This document shows, in pieces, positions 24,080-32,061 of a stretch of 64,000 nucleotides of DNA. The DNA lies in assembly GCA_040830725.1 (NCBI GenBank), contig JBFOMG010000032.1:1-64000 (forward strand). Reading direction: 5' to 3'. The notes under the pieces were generated by a model that saw nothing but the letters and a program-made list of their open reading frames with translations, had not been told where the DNA came from and did not search any database. The first letter of the stretch is position 1, and every line of letters starts with the position of its first letter. Origin of the DNA: JAWKWH01 sp040830725 (lineage in GTDB: Bacteria > Pseudomonadota > Alphaproteobacteria > Rhizobiales > Rhizobiaceae). The translations under genes and the position numbers were made by a program.

Positions 24080-25329
24080 CAGAACCTCTCAAAAAGCCAC
24101 CGCGCAAGGACCCGCAGAAAAGAACGGTCTCACCGACCCTGCCCCCGGCGTCCAGAAGCCGCAAAGCGCTTGGATTTCTGGTTGCGGCAGCGGAGGGAAG
24201 ATTTGCACTGCAGCAATGCGACGATTGTCAAACCGTCTGCCACCCGCCCCGTGAAGCCTGCCCGAAATGCCTGTCGATGGACCTGGTCTGGCGCGACATG
24301 CCGACAGGCGGCGAACTGATCGCGGAAACGATGATCCGCACATCGACGAACACCTATTTTCGCGAGCGTACCCCTTGGCGGACCGGCACGGTAAAGCTCG
24401 ATGCCGGTGTGACAGTGATGGCCCACATCCATGGCGATGTAAAACAAGGCGCGCGCGTTCGCATGATCGCCCGCACCGACAAATCGGGAAAAGGCGTGAT
24501 GATGGCGCTTCCCGAACAGGAGACCGATAAGATGGCTGACGACCGGCAATTGCGCGAGCTGACCTGTGATCCAAAGCACCGGCGCGTGTTGGTGACCGAT
24601 TGCCGGACTGCGTCCGGCCAGGCATTGGCGAAGGCGTTGAGCGAAGCTGGCGCTTCAATTGTGTTCGCCGGGATTTCGGAGGCTTGGCGGCCATATCAGG
24701 GTGCTGCGTCGCTCACAGCAGTTCCGAATGTCGAGATCGTGCCGCTTGACCTGACCGACACGACTTCGGTCAAGGAACTGGCCGGCGAGATAGGCGGCAA
24801 AGTCGATATTCTCGTCAACAATGCCGAATATGTGCGCCCCGGCGGCGCGCTCGACCGCGACGATGTGGTGACGGCGCGGGACGAAATGGAAGTGAACTAT
24901 TTCGGCCCGCTCAGACTGATGCAGGCATTTGGCGCCGCGATGCGGTCGCGCGGTGCTGACGGCGTCAACAGCGCTTGTGCGTGGGTGCAGATTTCATCGG
25001 TCTACGCATTGGCAAACTGGCCTGTCTTCGGCTGCACTTCTGCAAGCCAGGCTGCCGCGGTCTCACTAGGTCAAAGCCTGCGTGGTGAACTCGCCGGCAG
25101 CGGCGTCAAGGTCGTCAATGTTTTCAGCGGACCGCTTGAGGAAGATTGGAGGCAGCCGCTGCCGCCTCCGAAGGTAACCCCGCAGGTGCTGGCCCGCAAC
25201 ATCGTTGGTGGATTGCAGCAGGGGCTGGAGGAAATTGTCGTTGGCGATGTCGCCAAGGATTTCATGCGGCGCTTTCGAGAAGATCCACGCGTGGTGGAGC
25301 GGGAACTGACCGGGATTGAGGGGATTTGA
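24076..25329 (+). CDS. DUF35 zinc-ribbon/OB-fold protein fused to a degraded short-chain dehydrogenase domain
   Basis: A 417-residue fusion. Residues about 30-150 are a DUF35 unit: zinc ribbon C48-x2-C51-x10-C62-x2-C65 followed by the OB-fold (MPTGGELIAETMI...YFRERTPWRTGTVKLDAG). Residues about 168-417 have the shape of a classical SDR, but the cofactor loop reads T-D-C-R-T-A-S-G in place of T-G-x-x-x-G-x-G, the NNAG motif is NNAE, and the catalytic Tyr and Lys are T321 and Q325 after S308. The SDR part is probably a non-catalytic partner of the intact SDR made two genes on, as BbsC is of BbsD. The OB part should pair with the thiolase-like protein. No frameshift is needed: the join is one continuous reading frame. 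Confidence 0.9.
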   Translation: MTEPLKKPPRKDPQKRTVSPTLPPASRSRKALGFLVAAAEGRFALQQCDDCQTVCHPPREACPKCLSMDLVWRDMPTGGELIAETMIRTSTNTYFRERTPWRTGTVKLDAGVTVMAHIHGDVKQGARVRMIARTDKSGKGVMMALPEQETDKMADDRQLRELTCDPKHRRVLVTDCRTASGQALAKALSEAGASIVFAGISEAWRPYQGAASLTAVPNVEIVPLDLTDTTSVKELAGEIGGKVDILVNNAEYVRPGGALDRDDVVTARDEMEVNYFGPLRLMQAFGAAMRSRGADGVNSACAWVQISSVYALANWPVFGCTSASQAAAVSLGQSLRGELAGSGVKVVNVFSGPLEEDWRQPLPPPKVTPQVLARNIVGGLQQGLEEIVVGDVAKDFMRRFREDPRVVERELTGIEGI

Positions 25330-25330
25330 A

Positions 25331-26128
25331 GTGAGTACCACAAATGCCGAACTGCTGGGTGGACTGGCTGCCGCTTTGGGCAATGGCGGCATCAGAATCG
25401 TCGACCTGACCCACACGCTCGACCCCGATTTTCCGGTGATCATCCTGCCGCCCGAATTCGGCCAGTGCGCCCGTTTCCGGGTCGAGGAAGTCTCCCGCTA
25501 TGATCATCGCGGGCCGGGTTGGTACTGGCGCAATTTTTCCTGCGGCGAGCATACCGGCACGCATTTTGACGCCCCGGTGCACTGGGTATCCGGCAAGGAC
25601 CTGCCGAATGCGACTGTCGATTCAATTCCCGCGGAAGCCTTTGTGCGTCCGGCCTGTGTCATTGATTGTTCGAATGAAGCGGCGGCGGATGAAGATTTTC
25701 TGATGACGCCGGAAGTTGTTCAGGCGTGGGAAGCAACGCACGGCGACATACCGGACGGCGCCTGGGTTCTCATGCGCACCGACTGGTCCAGGCGCACCGG
25801 CGGCGAATATCTGAACATGCGAGAAGATGGCGCCCATTCGCCGGGGCCGGCTTCGGAAACCATTGAATACCTGCTGGAGAAGCGAAACATTGTCGGCTTC
25901 GGCACCGAGACTGTCGGCACCGATGCCGGGCAGGCCGCACATTTGTCACCGCCCTACCCGGCGCACTTTCTGCTTCATGGCGCAGGAAAATATGGGCTGC
26001 AGTGCCTTGCCAATCTCGATCAGCTGCCACCGACCGGTGCAATGCTGATTTGCCCTCCGCTCAAGATCAAGCACGGTTCCGGCAGTCCGCTTCGTGTTCT
26101 GGCAATGGTCGCAGGAGATGGACAATGA
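25331..26128 (+). CDS. cyclase-family metal hydrolase (isatin hydrolase / kynurenine formamidase-like)
   Basis: A 265-residue protein beginning at GTG 25331 with a GAGGGG site upstream. It carries the cyclase-family Mn/Zn motif H74-T-G-T-H78-F-D80-x3-H84, plus the mid-protein VLMRTDWSRR block and the late FGTETVGTDAGQA. Members hydrolyse cyclic or acyclic amides, such as isatin to isatinate or N-formylkynurenine to kynurenine. The GEHTGTHFDAPVHW block is close to what I recall of isatin hydrolases from marine alphaproteobacteria and rhizobia. In this operon its expected substrate is a ring amide released after C-C cleavage. The stop overlaps the next start by four bases. Confidence 0.85.
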   Translation: MSTTNAELLGGLAAALGNGGIRIVDLTHTLDPDFPVIILPPEFGQCARFRVEEVSRYDHRGPGWYWRNFSCGEHTGTHFDAPVHWVSGKDLPNATVDSIPAEAFVRPACVIDCSNEAAADEDFLMTPEVVQAWEATHGDIPDGAWVLMRTDWSRRTGGEYLNMREDGAHSPGPASETIEYLLEKRNIVGFGTETVGTDAGQAAHLSPPYPAHFLLHGAGKYGLQCLANLDQLPPTGAMLICPPLKIKHGSGSPLRVLAMVAGDGQ

Positions 26129-26856
26129 GCAGGCGTGAACTTGTAGCTGTGGTCACCGGCGGAAGCGCCGGTATCGGCGCCAAGCTTTGCGAAGAAATGC
26201 TGGCAGGCGGCTATACCGTTGTATGCGTCGCTCGGCGTGACCCGGAATTTGCCCATGAAAGGCTGCATTCGGTCAAAGCGGATCTGACCGATGCGGCGGA
26301 TACCGAGCGCGCCGCGGCCGAGATTGCCAACCGCTTCAACGTTACGCATTTCATCCACAATGCCGGTATTATCCTGCCCAATCTTGTCGAAGACGCCAAA
26401 ATGGAAGACCTGCATACGCTGACGCAGCTTCACGCAGGTGCAGCGTTGACGTTCGTTCAGGCATTTCTGCCGGCAATGAAGGAAGCAGGCTTTGGCCGCA
26501 TCATCTTCAATTCGTCGCGAGCGGCGCTCGGCGCCATCACACGAACGGCGTATTCCTACTCCAAAGCAGGACTGCACGGCATGGCGCGCACCTGGGCGCT
26601 GGAGCTGGGTCCGCACGGTATCACGGCCAATGTCGTCGCGCCCGGACCGGTGCTGACCGACAATTTCTGGGGCATCATCGACAAGGGCAGCGAGCGTGAA
26701 CAGAAACTGGCCGACAGCCTACCGGTCAGACGGCTCGGCACGGTGGACGATGTGACCAAGGCGCTGATGTATTTCGCCGATCCCGACAATGGCTACGTCA
26801 CCGGCCAGACGCTTTATGTTTGCGGCGGCGCCAGTATTGGTGGTGTGACGTTGTAG
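26125..26856 (+). CDS. short-chain dehydrogenase/reductase
   Basis: A 243-residue SDR with all the hallmarks: cofactor loop T11-G-G-S-A-G-I-G18, N79-A-G81, and catalytic S130, Y143, K147 (AYSYSKAG). The end, NGYVTGQTLYVCGG, is typical of classical SDR enzymes. R37-R38 after the second beta strand would favour NADP(H). As the only active SDR in the operon it may pair with the degraded SDR domain of the fusion protein, or act alone on a hydroxy/keto intermediate. It is the last gene; a convergent dehydrogenase follows 18 bp on. Confidence 0.9.
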   Translation: MSRRELVAVVTGGSAGIGAKLCEEMLAGGYTVVCVARRDPEFAHERLHSVKADLTDAADTERAAAEIANRFNVTHFIHNAGIILPNLVEDAKMEDLHTLTQLHAGAALTFVQAFLPAMKEAGFGRIIFNSSRAALGAITRTAYSYSKAGLHGMARTWALELGPHGITANVVAPGPVLTDNFWGIIDKGSEREQKLADSLPVRRLGTVDDVTKALMYFADPDNGYVTGQTLYVCGGASIGGVTL

Positions 26857-26874
26857 GGCAGATTGCGCGGACGA

Positions 26875-28224
26875 TTACGTCGCGTCTTTCAACCACCGTT
26901 CTTCCAGTTCCTTGCGCAAGGTTGCAATGGCCAGGCCGCCATCGATTTCCACATCGTCATAGGTCAGGATTTTGTCGGCCGGCACATCGCGGATGAGCTT
27001 GATGTCACCGCTGAGGCCGAGCGGCAGCGCGCGAATAGGTACGGAAACCGACACCGGCCGCAACTGGCCGGCGACAGTGTAACCGCCCTCCCCGTCCAGC
27101 ATCTCACCGGCTTTCAAATCGCGTTTTGAGACAGCGACCACATCGGCGGAAAAGGTTTCGGCAGTGCCCGTTGTCTCGCCGCGCAGGGCAACCGAGGCGA
27201 CCGACAAGCCCAATTCCAGCCCGATCATGTGCCAGGGTTTGTAGACGCTGGCAAAGCGCCCACTGTCATCTGTACGAACCTTGTATTCTTCAAAGCACCG
27301 GCGCTGATATTCATCAGCGGCTTCAATGCAAACCCAGACACCCATGCGGATGTCATGTTCGAGTTCCGTACCATCGGCCTGCAGTGAGGAAATCACCTCT
27401 ACAGTTCCAGTTTGCTCCAGAACGCCTCCGCTATCGCGCGGGCGCATCAGCGAGGGAATGTCGTCAATCGCGCCCAGCGGATATTGCAGACCGCCCTTCG
27501 GCGCTGAAAGTCCACAAGCATTGGCAATAGCCGCCGATTCGATCGCCGGTTTGGTGCCATCGAGGAAGGAGTTGAACATTTTCGGATTGAGACGGCCTCT
27601 TTCAGCCTGTTCGCGAGTGAGCCCCCAATGGTCCCAGACCGTGTCGGGTGTCGAAAACCGGTATTCCGGTTTCCACTTGTGACCGCGGCCCGCTGCCACC
27701 ACCTGAAAACCACAGGTCCGCGCCCAATCGACCAGCTCGCAGACCATGGCCGGCTGGTCGCCGTAGGCCATGGAGTAAAGAACGCCGGCCGACTTTGCCC
27801 GGGCCGCCAACGCGGCGCCGCAAACCGCGTCGGCTTCAACCGTGGCGCTGACAACGTGTTTGCCGTTGTCAAATGCAGCCAGTGCATGGTCGATAGCGAC
27901 CACCGGATTTCCGGTGCACTCGACAATGATGTCGATTTCCGGCGCCGAGATCAGATCACGGACACTGTCAGTAAGGCGTGTTGTGCCAGTTGTCAGCGCG
28001 TCCTCGATCGAGCCAGCTACTCGCCTGTCCTCTTCCCAACCGATCAAATTCAGATGGGATCGTGCGGCTTCGAGATTAAGATCAGCGATGGCGACGACAT
28101 GCAGACCGGGAATGCGAACTGCCTGGGACAAAAACATCGAGCCGAACTTGCCGGCGCCGATCACACCAATCCGGACGGGATTACCGTCGACAGCACGTTG
28201 CTGCAGTTGTTGGTACAGACTCAT
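26875..28224 (-). CDS. homoserine-dehydrogenase-like NAD(P) oxidoreductase with C-terminal SAF domain
   Basis: A 449-residue protein started at ATG 28224 (GAGGAA upstream). The N-terminal Rossmann fold begins VRIGVIGAGKFGSMFLSQA; the ECTGNP and GKHVVSATVEAD blocks match the homoserine dehydrogenase/Gfo-Idh type. The last 80 residues are a SAF domain (VSKRDLKAGEMLDGEGGYTV and KILTYDDVEID), seen in sialic acid synthases, FlgA and altronate dehydratases. The combined protein is found near sugar-acid or carbohydrate catabolic genes in alphaproteobacteria; the true reaction is not known to me. It is convergent with the oxygenase operon and so may not belong to that pathway. Confidence 0.75.
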   Translation of the reverse strand: MSLYQQLQQRAVDGNPVRIGVIGAGKFGSMFLSQAVRIPGLHVVAIADLNLEAARSHLNLIGWEEDRRVAGSIEDALTTGTTRLTDSVRDLISAPEIDIIVECTGNPVVAIDHALAAFDNGKHVVSATVEADAVCGAALAARAKSAGVLYSMAYGDQPAMVCELVDWARTCGFQVVAAGRGHKWKPEYRFSTPDTVWDHWGLTREQAERGRLNPKMFNSFLDGTKPAIESAAIANACGLSAPKGGLQYPLGAIDDIPSLMRPRDSGGVLEQTGTVEVISSLQADGTELEHDIRMGVWVCIEAADEYQRRCFEEYKVRTDDSGRFASVYKPWHMIGLELGLSVASVALRGETTGTAETFSADVVAVSKRDLKAGEMLDGEGGYTVAGQLRPVSVSVPIRALPLGLSGDIKLIRDVPADKILTYDDVEIDGGLAIATLRKELEERWLKDAT

Positions 28225-28308
28225 GAACACTTCCTCCGCTGGCCAACTTTCTCCATTGGTTCCGGGAAATCAATGCGGTGACCGCGGATTGCCAGCCCGG
28301 TACTTGAC

Positions 28309-28719
28309 GTGACCACAAAAAATAATGCGAATGGCTTGATGAGCACCGCAGTCGATATCGTCAAATCCTATCTTTCGGCCATGGAGCGGCGCGATCTGGA
28401 CACCGCGCGCAGCTTCCTTGCGCCTGGATTTACGATGATATTCCCCGGCGGGGCGGAATTTTCGACACCGGAGCAGTTGGTCGAATGGAGCAGGCCACGT
28501 TACCGGTCGGTTGCCAAACACTATGACCATTTCGACGAGATGGTGGCTGGAGACAATGGTGTAGTCTATTGTTTCGGTACGCTTTTCGGGGAATGGCCCG
28601 ACGGCGAACCTTTTTCCGGTATCCGTTTCATCGACCGTTTCGAGCTGTCCGACGGCAAGATCACCGGCCAACGGGTGTGGAACGACATGGGTGAAGCGCG
28701 GCTGGCGGGTACAAGCTAG
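28309..28719 (+). CDS. SnoaL-like/NTF2-like protein
   Basis: A 136-residue cone-shaped-fold protein: long first helix (IVKSYLSAMERRDLDTARSFL), the PGFTMIFPGG strand, central VYCFGTLFGEW and a final IDRFELSDGKI-TGQRVW. NTF2-like proteins bind small hydrophobic ligands or catalyse isomerisation and hydration. The start may be GTG 28309 or ATG 28339. It sits between the dehydrogenase and the dihydroorotase, convergent with the latter with a four-base overlap of stops. It could be an accessory enzyme of the catabolic island; no evidence decides. Confidence 0.65.
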   Translation: MTTKNNANGLMSTAVDIVKSYLSAMERRDLDTARSFLAPGFTMIFPGGAEFSTPEQLVEWSRPRYRSVAKHYDHFDEMVAGDNGVVYCFGTLFGEWPDGEPFSGIRFIDRFELSDGKITGQRVWNDMGEARLAGTS

Positions 28720-30044
28720 GCGAGCGTTTCAGAAAACCGTACCGCCTGCCCCTGCCCTTCGGCAACAATTTCACCGTCCCACATGACGCGCTTGCCACGG
28801 ATAACCGTTCCGATGGGCCAGCCGGTCACCTCTCGGCCGTCATAAGGCGTCCAGCCGGCTTTTGAACCGGCCTGTTCGTTGGTGATTGTCTCGCGGCGAT
28901 TGAGGTCGACGATAGTGAAATCCGCATCATAGCCTGCGGCGATGCGCCCCTTGTTGGCGATGCCAAAAAGACGCTGCGGACCATGGCTTGAAAGGTCGAC
29001 GAACCGTTCCAGCGTCAGCCGGCCGGCATTGATGTGGTCAAGCATGATCGGCACCAGCGTCTGCACGCCGGTCATGCCCGAAGGCGAAGCTGGATACGGT
29101 TGCTGCTTTTCCTCCAGCGTGTGCGGGGCATGGTCAGAGCCGAGGACGTCGACAATGCCCTGCGAAATGCCGCGCCAGATGCCGTTTCGATGGTTGGCAT
29201 CACGGACCGGCGGGTTCATCTGGATGAGCGTCCCGAGCGTTGCATATTCCTCGGCGGATAACGTCAGATGATGCGGGGTCGCCTCGCAGGTGGCGACATC
29301 CTTGTTGTTTTGCAGGAACCCGATCTCGTCGGCAGTCGAGATGTGAAGGACGTGGATGCGCGCGCGGGCTTGTCTGGCGATGCGAACCAGCCTTTCAGTG
29401 CACTGCAACGCAGCGATTTCATCGCGCCAGACCGGATGGGACGACGGATCGCCCTCAATTCGCAAATGTTCGCGTTCGCGCAGGCGGAACTCATCCTCGG
29501 AATGAAATGCGGCACGGCGGCGCGTATTGCGCAAAATGGAGGCAACACCCTCGTCGTCCTCGACCAGCAGATCACCGGTGGAAGAGCCCATGAAAACCTT
29601 GATGCCGGCGGCGGCTGGCAAACGCTCCAGTTCGCCGACTTGTCCGGCGTTCTCGCGGGTGCCGCCGACCCAAAAAGCAAAATCGCAATGCATGCGGCCG
29701 GTTGCGCGGTTCACCTTGTCGGCAAGGGCAGCCTCTGATGTGGTCAGCGGTTTGGTGTTCGGCATTTCAAACACGGCGGTGACACCGCCTAGCACCGCAG
29801 CCCGCGAACCGGTTTCCAGGTCTTCCTTGTGCTCCAGCCCCGGCTCACGAAAATGCACCTGGCTGTCGATCACGCCGGGTAAAATGTGCAGGCCGGTGCA
29901 GTCGATCTTCTCGCCGGCGTCGGCGCCGGACAGTGGTCCGATTTCCGCGATTTTCCCGTTGACGACACCGATATCGTGCCGGCTGGTTCCATCTTGATTG
30001 ACGACCGTGCCATCCTTCAAAATCAGGTCGAACGTCTTGGCCAT
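28716..30044 (-). CDS. dihydroorotase-like cyclic amidohydrolase
   Basis: A 442-residue amidohydrolase-superfamily enzyme of type I dihydroorotase length. Residues 1-55 form the small beta domain (DGTVVNQDGTSRHDIGVVNG), then PGVIDSQVHFREPG, KVFMGSSTGD, HSED, HVLHISTA, EATPHHLTLS and the last-metal Asp in VLGSDHAPH. The first metal motif is Q-V-H rather than H-V-H, so one expected ligand is Gln. The remaining motifs are intact. It may be the pyrimidine pathway enzyme or a related hydantoinase-like enzyme. It is divergent from ygfZ, 92 bp away, an arrangement that seems common in this order. Confidence 0.8.
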   Translation of the reverse strand: MAKTFDLILKDGTVVNQDGTSRHDIGVVNGKIAEIGPLSGADAGEKIDCTGLHILPGVIDSQVHFREPGLEHKEDLETGSRAAVLGGVTAVFEMPNTKPLTTSEAALADKVNRATGRMHCDFAFWVGGTRENAGQVGELERLPAAAGIKVFMGSSTGDLLVEDDEGVASILRNTRRRAAFHSEDEFRLREREHLRIEGDPSSHPVWRDEIAALQCTERLVRIARQARARIHVLHISTADEIGFLQNNKDVATCEATPHHLTLSAEEYATLGTLIQMNPPVRDANHRNGIWRGISQGIVDVLGSDHAPHTLEEKQQPYPASPSGMTGVQTLVPIMLDHINAGRLTLERFVDLSSHGPQRLFGIANKGRIAAGYDADFTIVDLNRRETITNEQAGSKAGWTPYDGREVTGWPIGTVIRGKRVMWDGEIVAEGQGQAVRFSETLA

Positions 30045-30136
30045 AGTCGCCTGCCTCCCAGTCCGCCGGCATGGTCTTGCCGGATCAATGCGGGGGGCTT
30101 ACGTAATGGCGGTTCGCAACGCAAGAGATTCTAGCC

Positions 30137-30985
30137 ATGCCCACCGTGATGCTTATGGACAGAGCACTTATTGCTGTGGATGGCGAGGACGCCGAACACT
30201 TTCTGCAAAACCTGATCACCACTGACCTTGACGCACTGGCTGAGGGTGAAAGCCTGCCAGGCGCACTTTTGACACCGCAGGGAAAAATCCTGTTCGACTT
30301 CCTGATTTCGCGTGAAGGCTCGGGCTTCATACTTGAATGCCGAAAGGATATCGCCGCTGATTTCATCAAGCGGCTGATGATCTACCGCCTCAGGGCGAAA
30401 GTTGGAATATCCGAATCAGATCAGGCGGTTGTCAGCGTTTCGTGGGGCGATGATTCAGGCACTTCAAGCGGAATTCGCGACAAGCGCTTCTTCGACGAGA
30501 CGGTCCTGCGGCACTATGGGAGCGAAACTTCGGGTTCAGCGGACGCAGAGGATTATCATTCCTTCCGGATTGCCAGTGGTGTTGGTGAAAGCGGCGATGA
30601 TTTCGAACTTGGCGACGCCTTTCCGCATGATGTCCTGTTCGATCAAAACAGCGGCGTGTCCTTCAAAAAAGGTTGTTTCGTCGGGCAGGAAGTTGTTTCG
30701 CGCATGCAACATCGCGGCACTGCCAGAAAACGGCTGCTGCTCGTGCGCGGGAAGCAAAACCTGCCAGCGCCGGGCAGTGAAATTACTGCCGGTGAACGGG
30801 CAATCGGAACACTCGGATCAGTAGCCGCCTCGGAAGGATTGGCCCTGGTTCGCATCGACCGGGCAGCAAAAGCCATGTCAGAGGGGATACCTGTTCTGGC
30901 CGGTGATGCGGTCATCGAATTGGCGATTCCCACCTGGGCAGGATTCAGCTTCCCCGATGCGGCGGCTGAAGCGGATCAAACCTGA
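30137..30985 (+). CDS. ygfZ: folate-binding protein YgfZ (CAF17/GcvT-like)
   Basis: A 282-residue GcvT-fold protein. The family signature K-G-C-F-V-G-Q-E-V-V-S-R-M-Q-H-R-G is present near residue 178, with its essential Cys; N-terminal DRALIAVDGEDAEHFLQNLITTD is also typical. YgfZ binds tetrahydrofolate and helps assemble or repair some Fe-S proteins, such as MiaB and succinate dehydrogenase. The next gene starts inside its stop codon (TGATG), showing translational coupling. Confidence 0.92.
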   Translation: MPTVMLMDRALIAVDGEDAEHFLQNLITTDLDALAEGESLPGALLTPQGKILFDFLISREGSGFILECRKDIAADFIKRLMIYRLRAKVGISESDQAVVSVSWGDDSGTSSGIRDKRFFDETVLRHYGSETSGSADAEDYHSFRIASGVGESGDDFELGDAFPHDVLFDQNSGVSFKKGCFVGQEVVSRMQHRGTARKRLLLVRGKQNLPAPGSEITAGERAIGTLGSVAASEGLALVRIDRAAKAMSEGIPVLAGDAVIELAIPTWAGFSFPDAAAEADQT

Positions 30986-31590
30986 TGGCCGATCGCGCCG
31001 GTGCACCGCCAAGAGCATGGCAACGGATGATCTCGGGGCGGAGGCTCGACTTGCTGGATCCCTCCCCCCTGGACATCGAGATTTCAGACATTGCCCATGG
31101 ATTGGCGCGGGTGGCGCGATGGAACGGTCAGACTTCCGGCGATCATGCATTCTCGGTGGCACAGCATTCGCTGTTGGTCGATGACATCTTCCTCAGCATC
31201 AAGCCGGCAGCCACTCCGGACCAGCGCCTGACCTGCCTGCTGCATGACGCGCCCGAATATGTGATCGGCGACATGATCTCACCCTTCAAGGCAGTAGTTG
31301 GCGGTGGTTACAAACAGGTGGAAGCAAGGCTGCAAACGGCCATTCACCTGCGCTTTTCCCTGCCAGCGGAAACGCCGGAAACTCTCAAGCAGGCAATCAA
31401 GCGGGCCGACCAGGTTGCTGCCTGGTTTGAAGCCCGCCAACTGGCCGGATTCTCAGACCGCGAGGCAGCGAAATACTTTGGCCGGCCGCGAGGAATCAGC
31501 GGCGATGATTTCGATCTCACGCCACAACCGGCAAAAAAGACCGAGCAAGCCTTTCTGAAACGTTTTCAAGCGCTTGAGAGTCAGCGGTGA
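30985..31590 (+). CDS. HD-domain hydrolase, YfbR-like
   Basis: A 201-residue HD-superfamily protein with the ligand pattern H52-ish (SGDHAFSVAQHSLLV), the HD doublet in LLHDAPEYVIGDM, and the later Asp in IKRADQVAAWFEA. Close relatives of the YfbR 5'-nucleotidase family dephosphorylate deoxynucleoside monophosphates, but the exact substrate here is unknown. Start coupled to ygfZ. The end overlaps the convergent membrane-protein gene by ten bases. Confidence 0.85.
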   Translation: MADRAGAPPRAWQRMISGRRLDLLDPSPLDIEISDIAHGLARVARWNGQTSGDHAFSVAQHSLLVDDIFLSIKPAATPDQRLTCLLHDAPEYVIGDMISPFKAVVGGGYKQVEARLQTAIHLRFSLPAETPETLKQAIKRADQVAAWFEARQLAGFSDREAAKYFGRPRGISGDDFDLTPQPAKKTEQAFLKRFQALESQR

Positions 31591-31964
31591 ATTGGCCCGA
31601 CACCGAATAACTGCAATATGACCGACAGCGCGAAAAAACCTATCGAGGCGATGAATGCTGAGCGGGCATAGTGGCCGTAAACCTCGCGCATGACGCCGCC
31701 AAAGGCGCGCTTGGCGTGATCGTTTTTGGGGCGCGTCTGTTCATCGAGATGGATCCAGACTTCAGTGCGTTTCGGCGGACGCTTTGCCGCGGTGAACGCA
31801 AACCAGAGCAAGATAGCCGTCATCAACAGGGCCAGGATGGCGCCCGCTCTGAAAGACATGACCGGATGGAATGAAAATGAAAGCATGATGACGCAGATCG
31901 CCAACGAGCCGAAAAACACGGCACGTCCGACGCAGAAAAAGGCGACATTACGGACTTTTTCCAT
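31581..31964 (-). CDS. small integral membrane protein
   Basis: A 127-residue protein beginning MEKVRNVAFFCVGRAVFFGS; a longer start at 32018 is possible. Three hydrophobic segments are visible (residues about 8-30, 38-58, and the C-terminal ASIGFFALSVILQLFGVG), with a hydrophilic Lys/Arg-rich loop between the second and third. No family is recognised. It is not clearly linked to its neighbours. Confidence 0.6.
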   Translation of the reverse strand: MEKVRNVAFFCVGRAVFFGSLAICVIMLSFSFHPVMSFRAGAILALLMTAILLWFAFTAAKRPPKRTEVWIHLDEQTRPKNDHAKRAFGGVMREVYGHYARSAFIASIGFFALSVILQLFGVGPIHR

Positions 31965-32061
31965 CGATTTGACCTGTGGCAGCCAGATTGCAGCCAAATT
32001 CACAAGATCGCAATTCACAATCCGCGGAGCGACTCATGACTTGGGGCCCAGACGAGGCACA

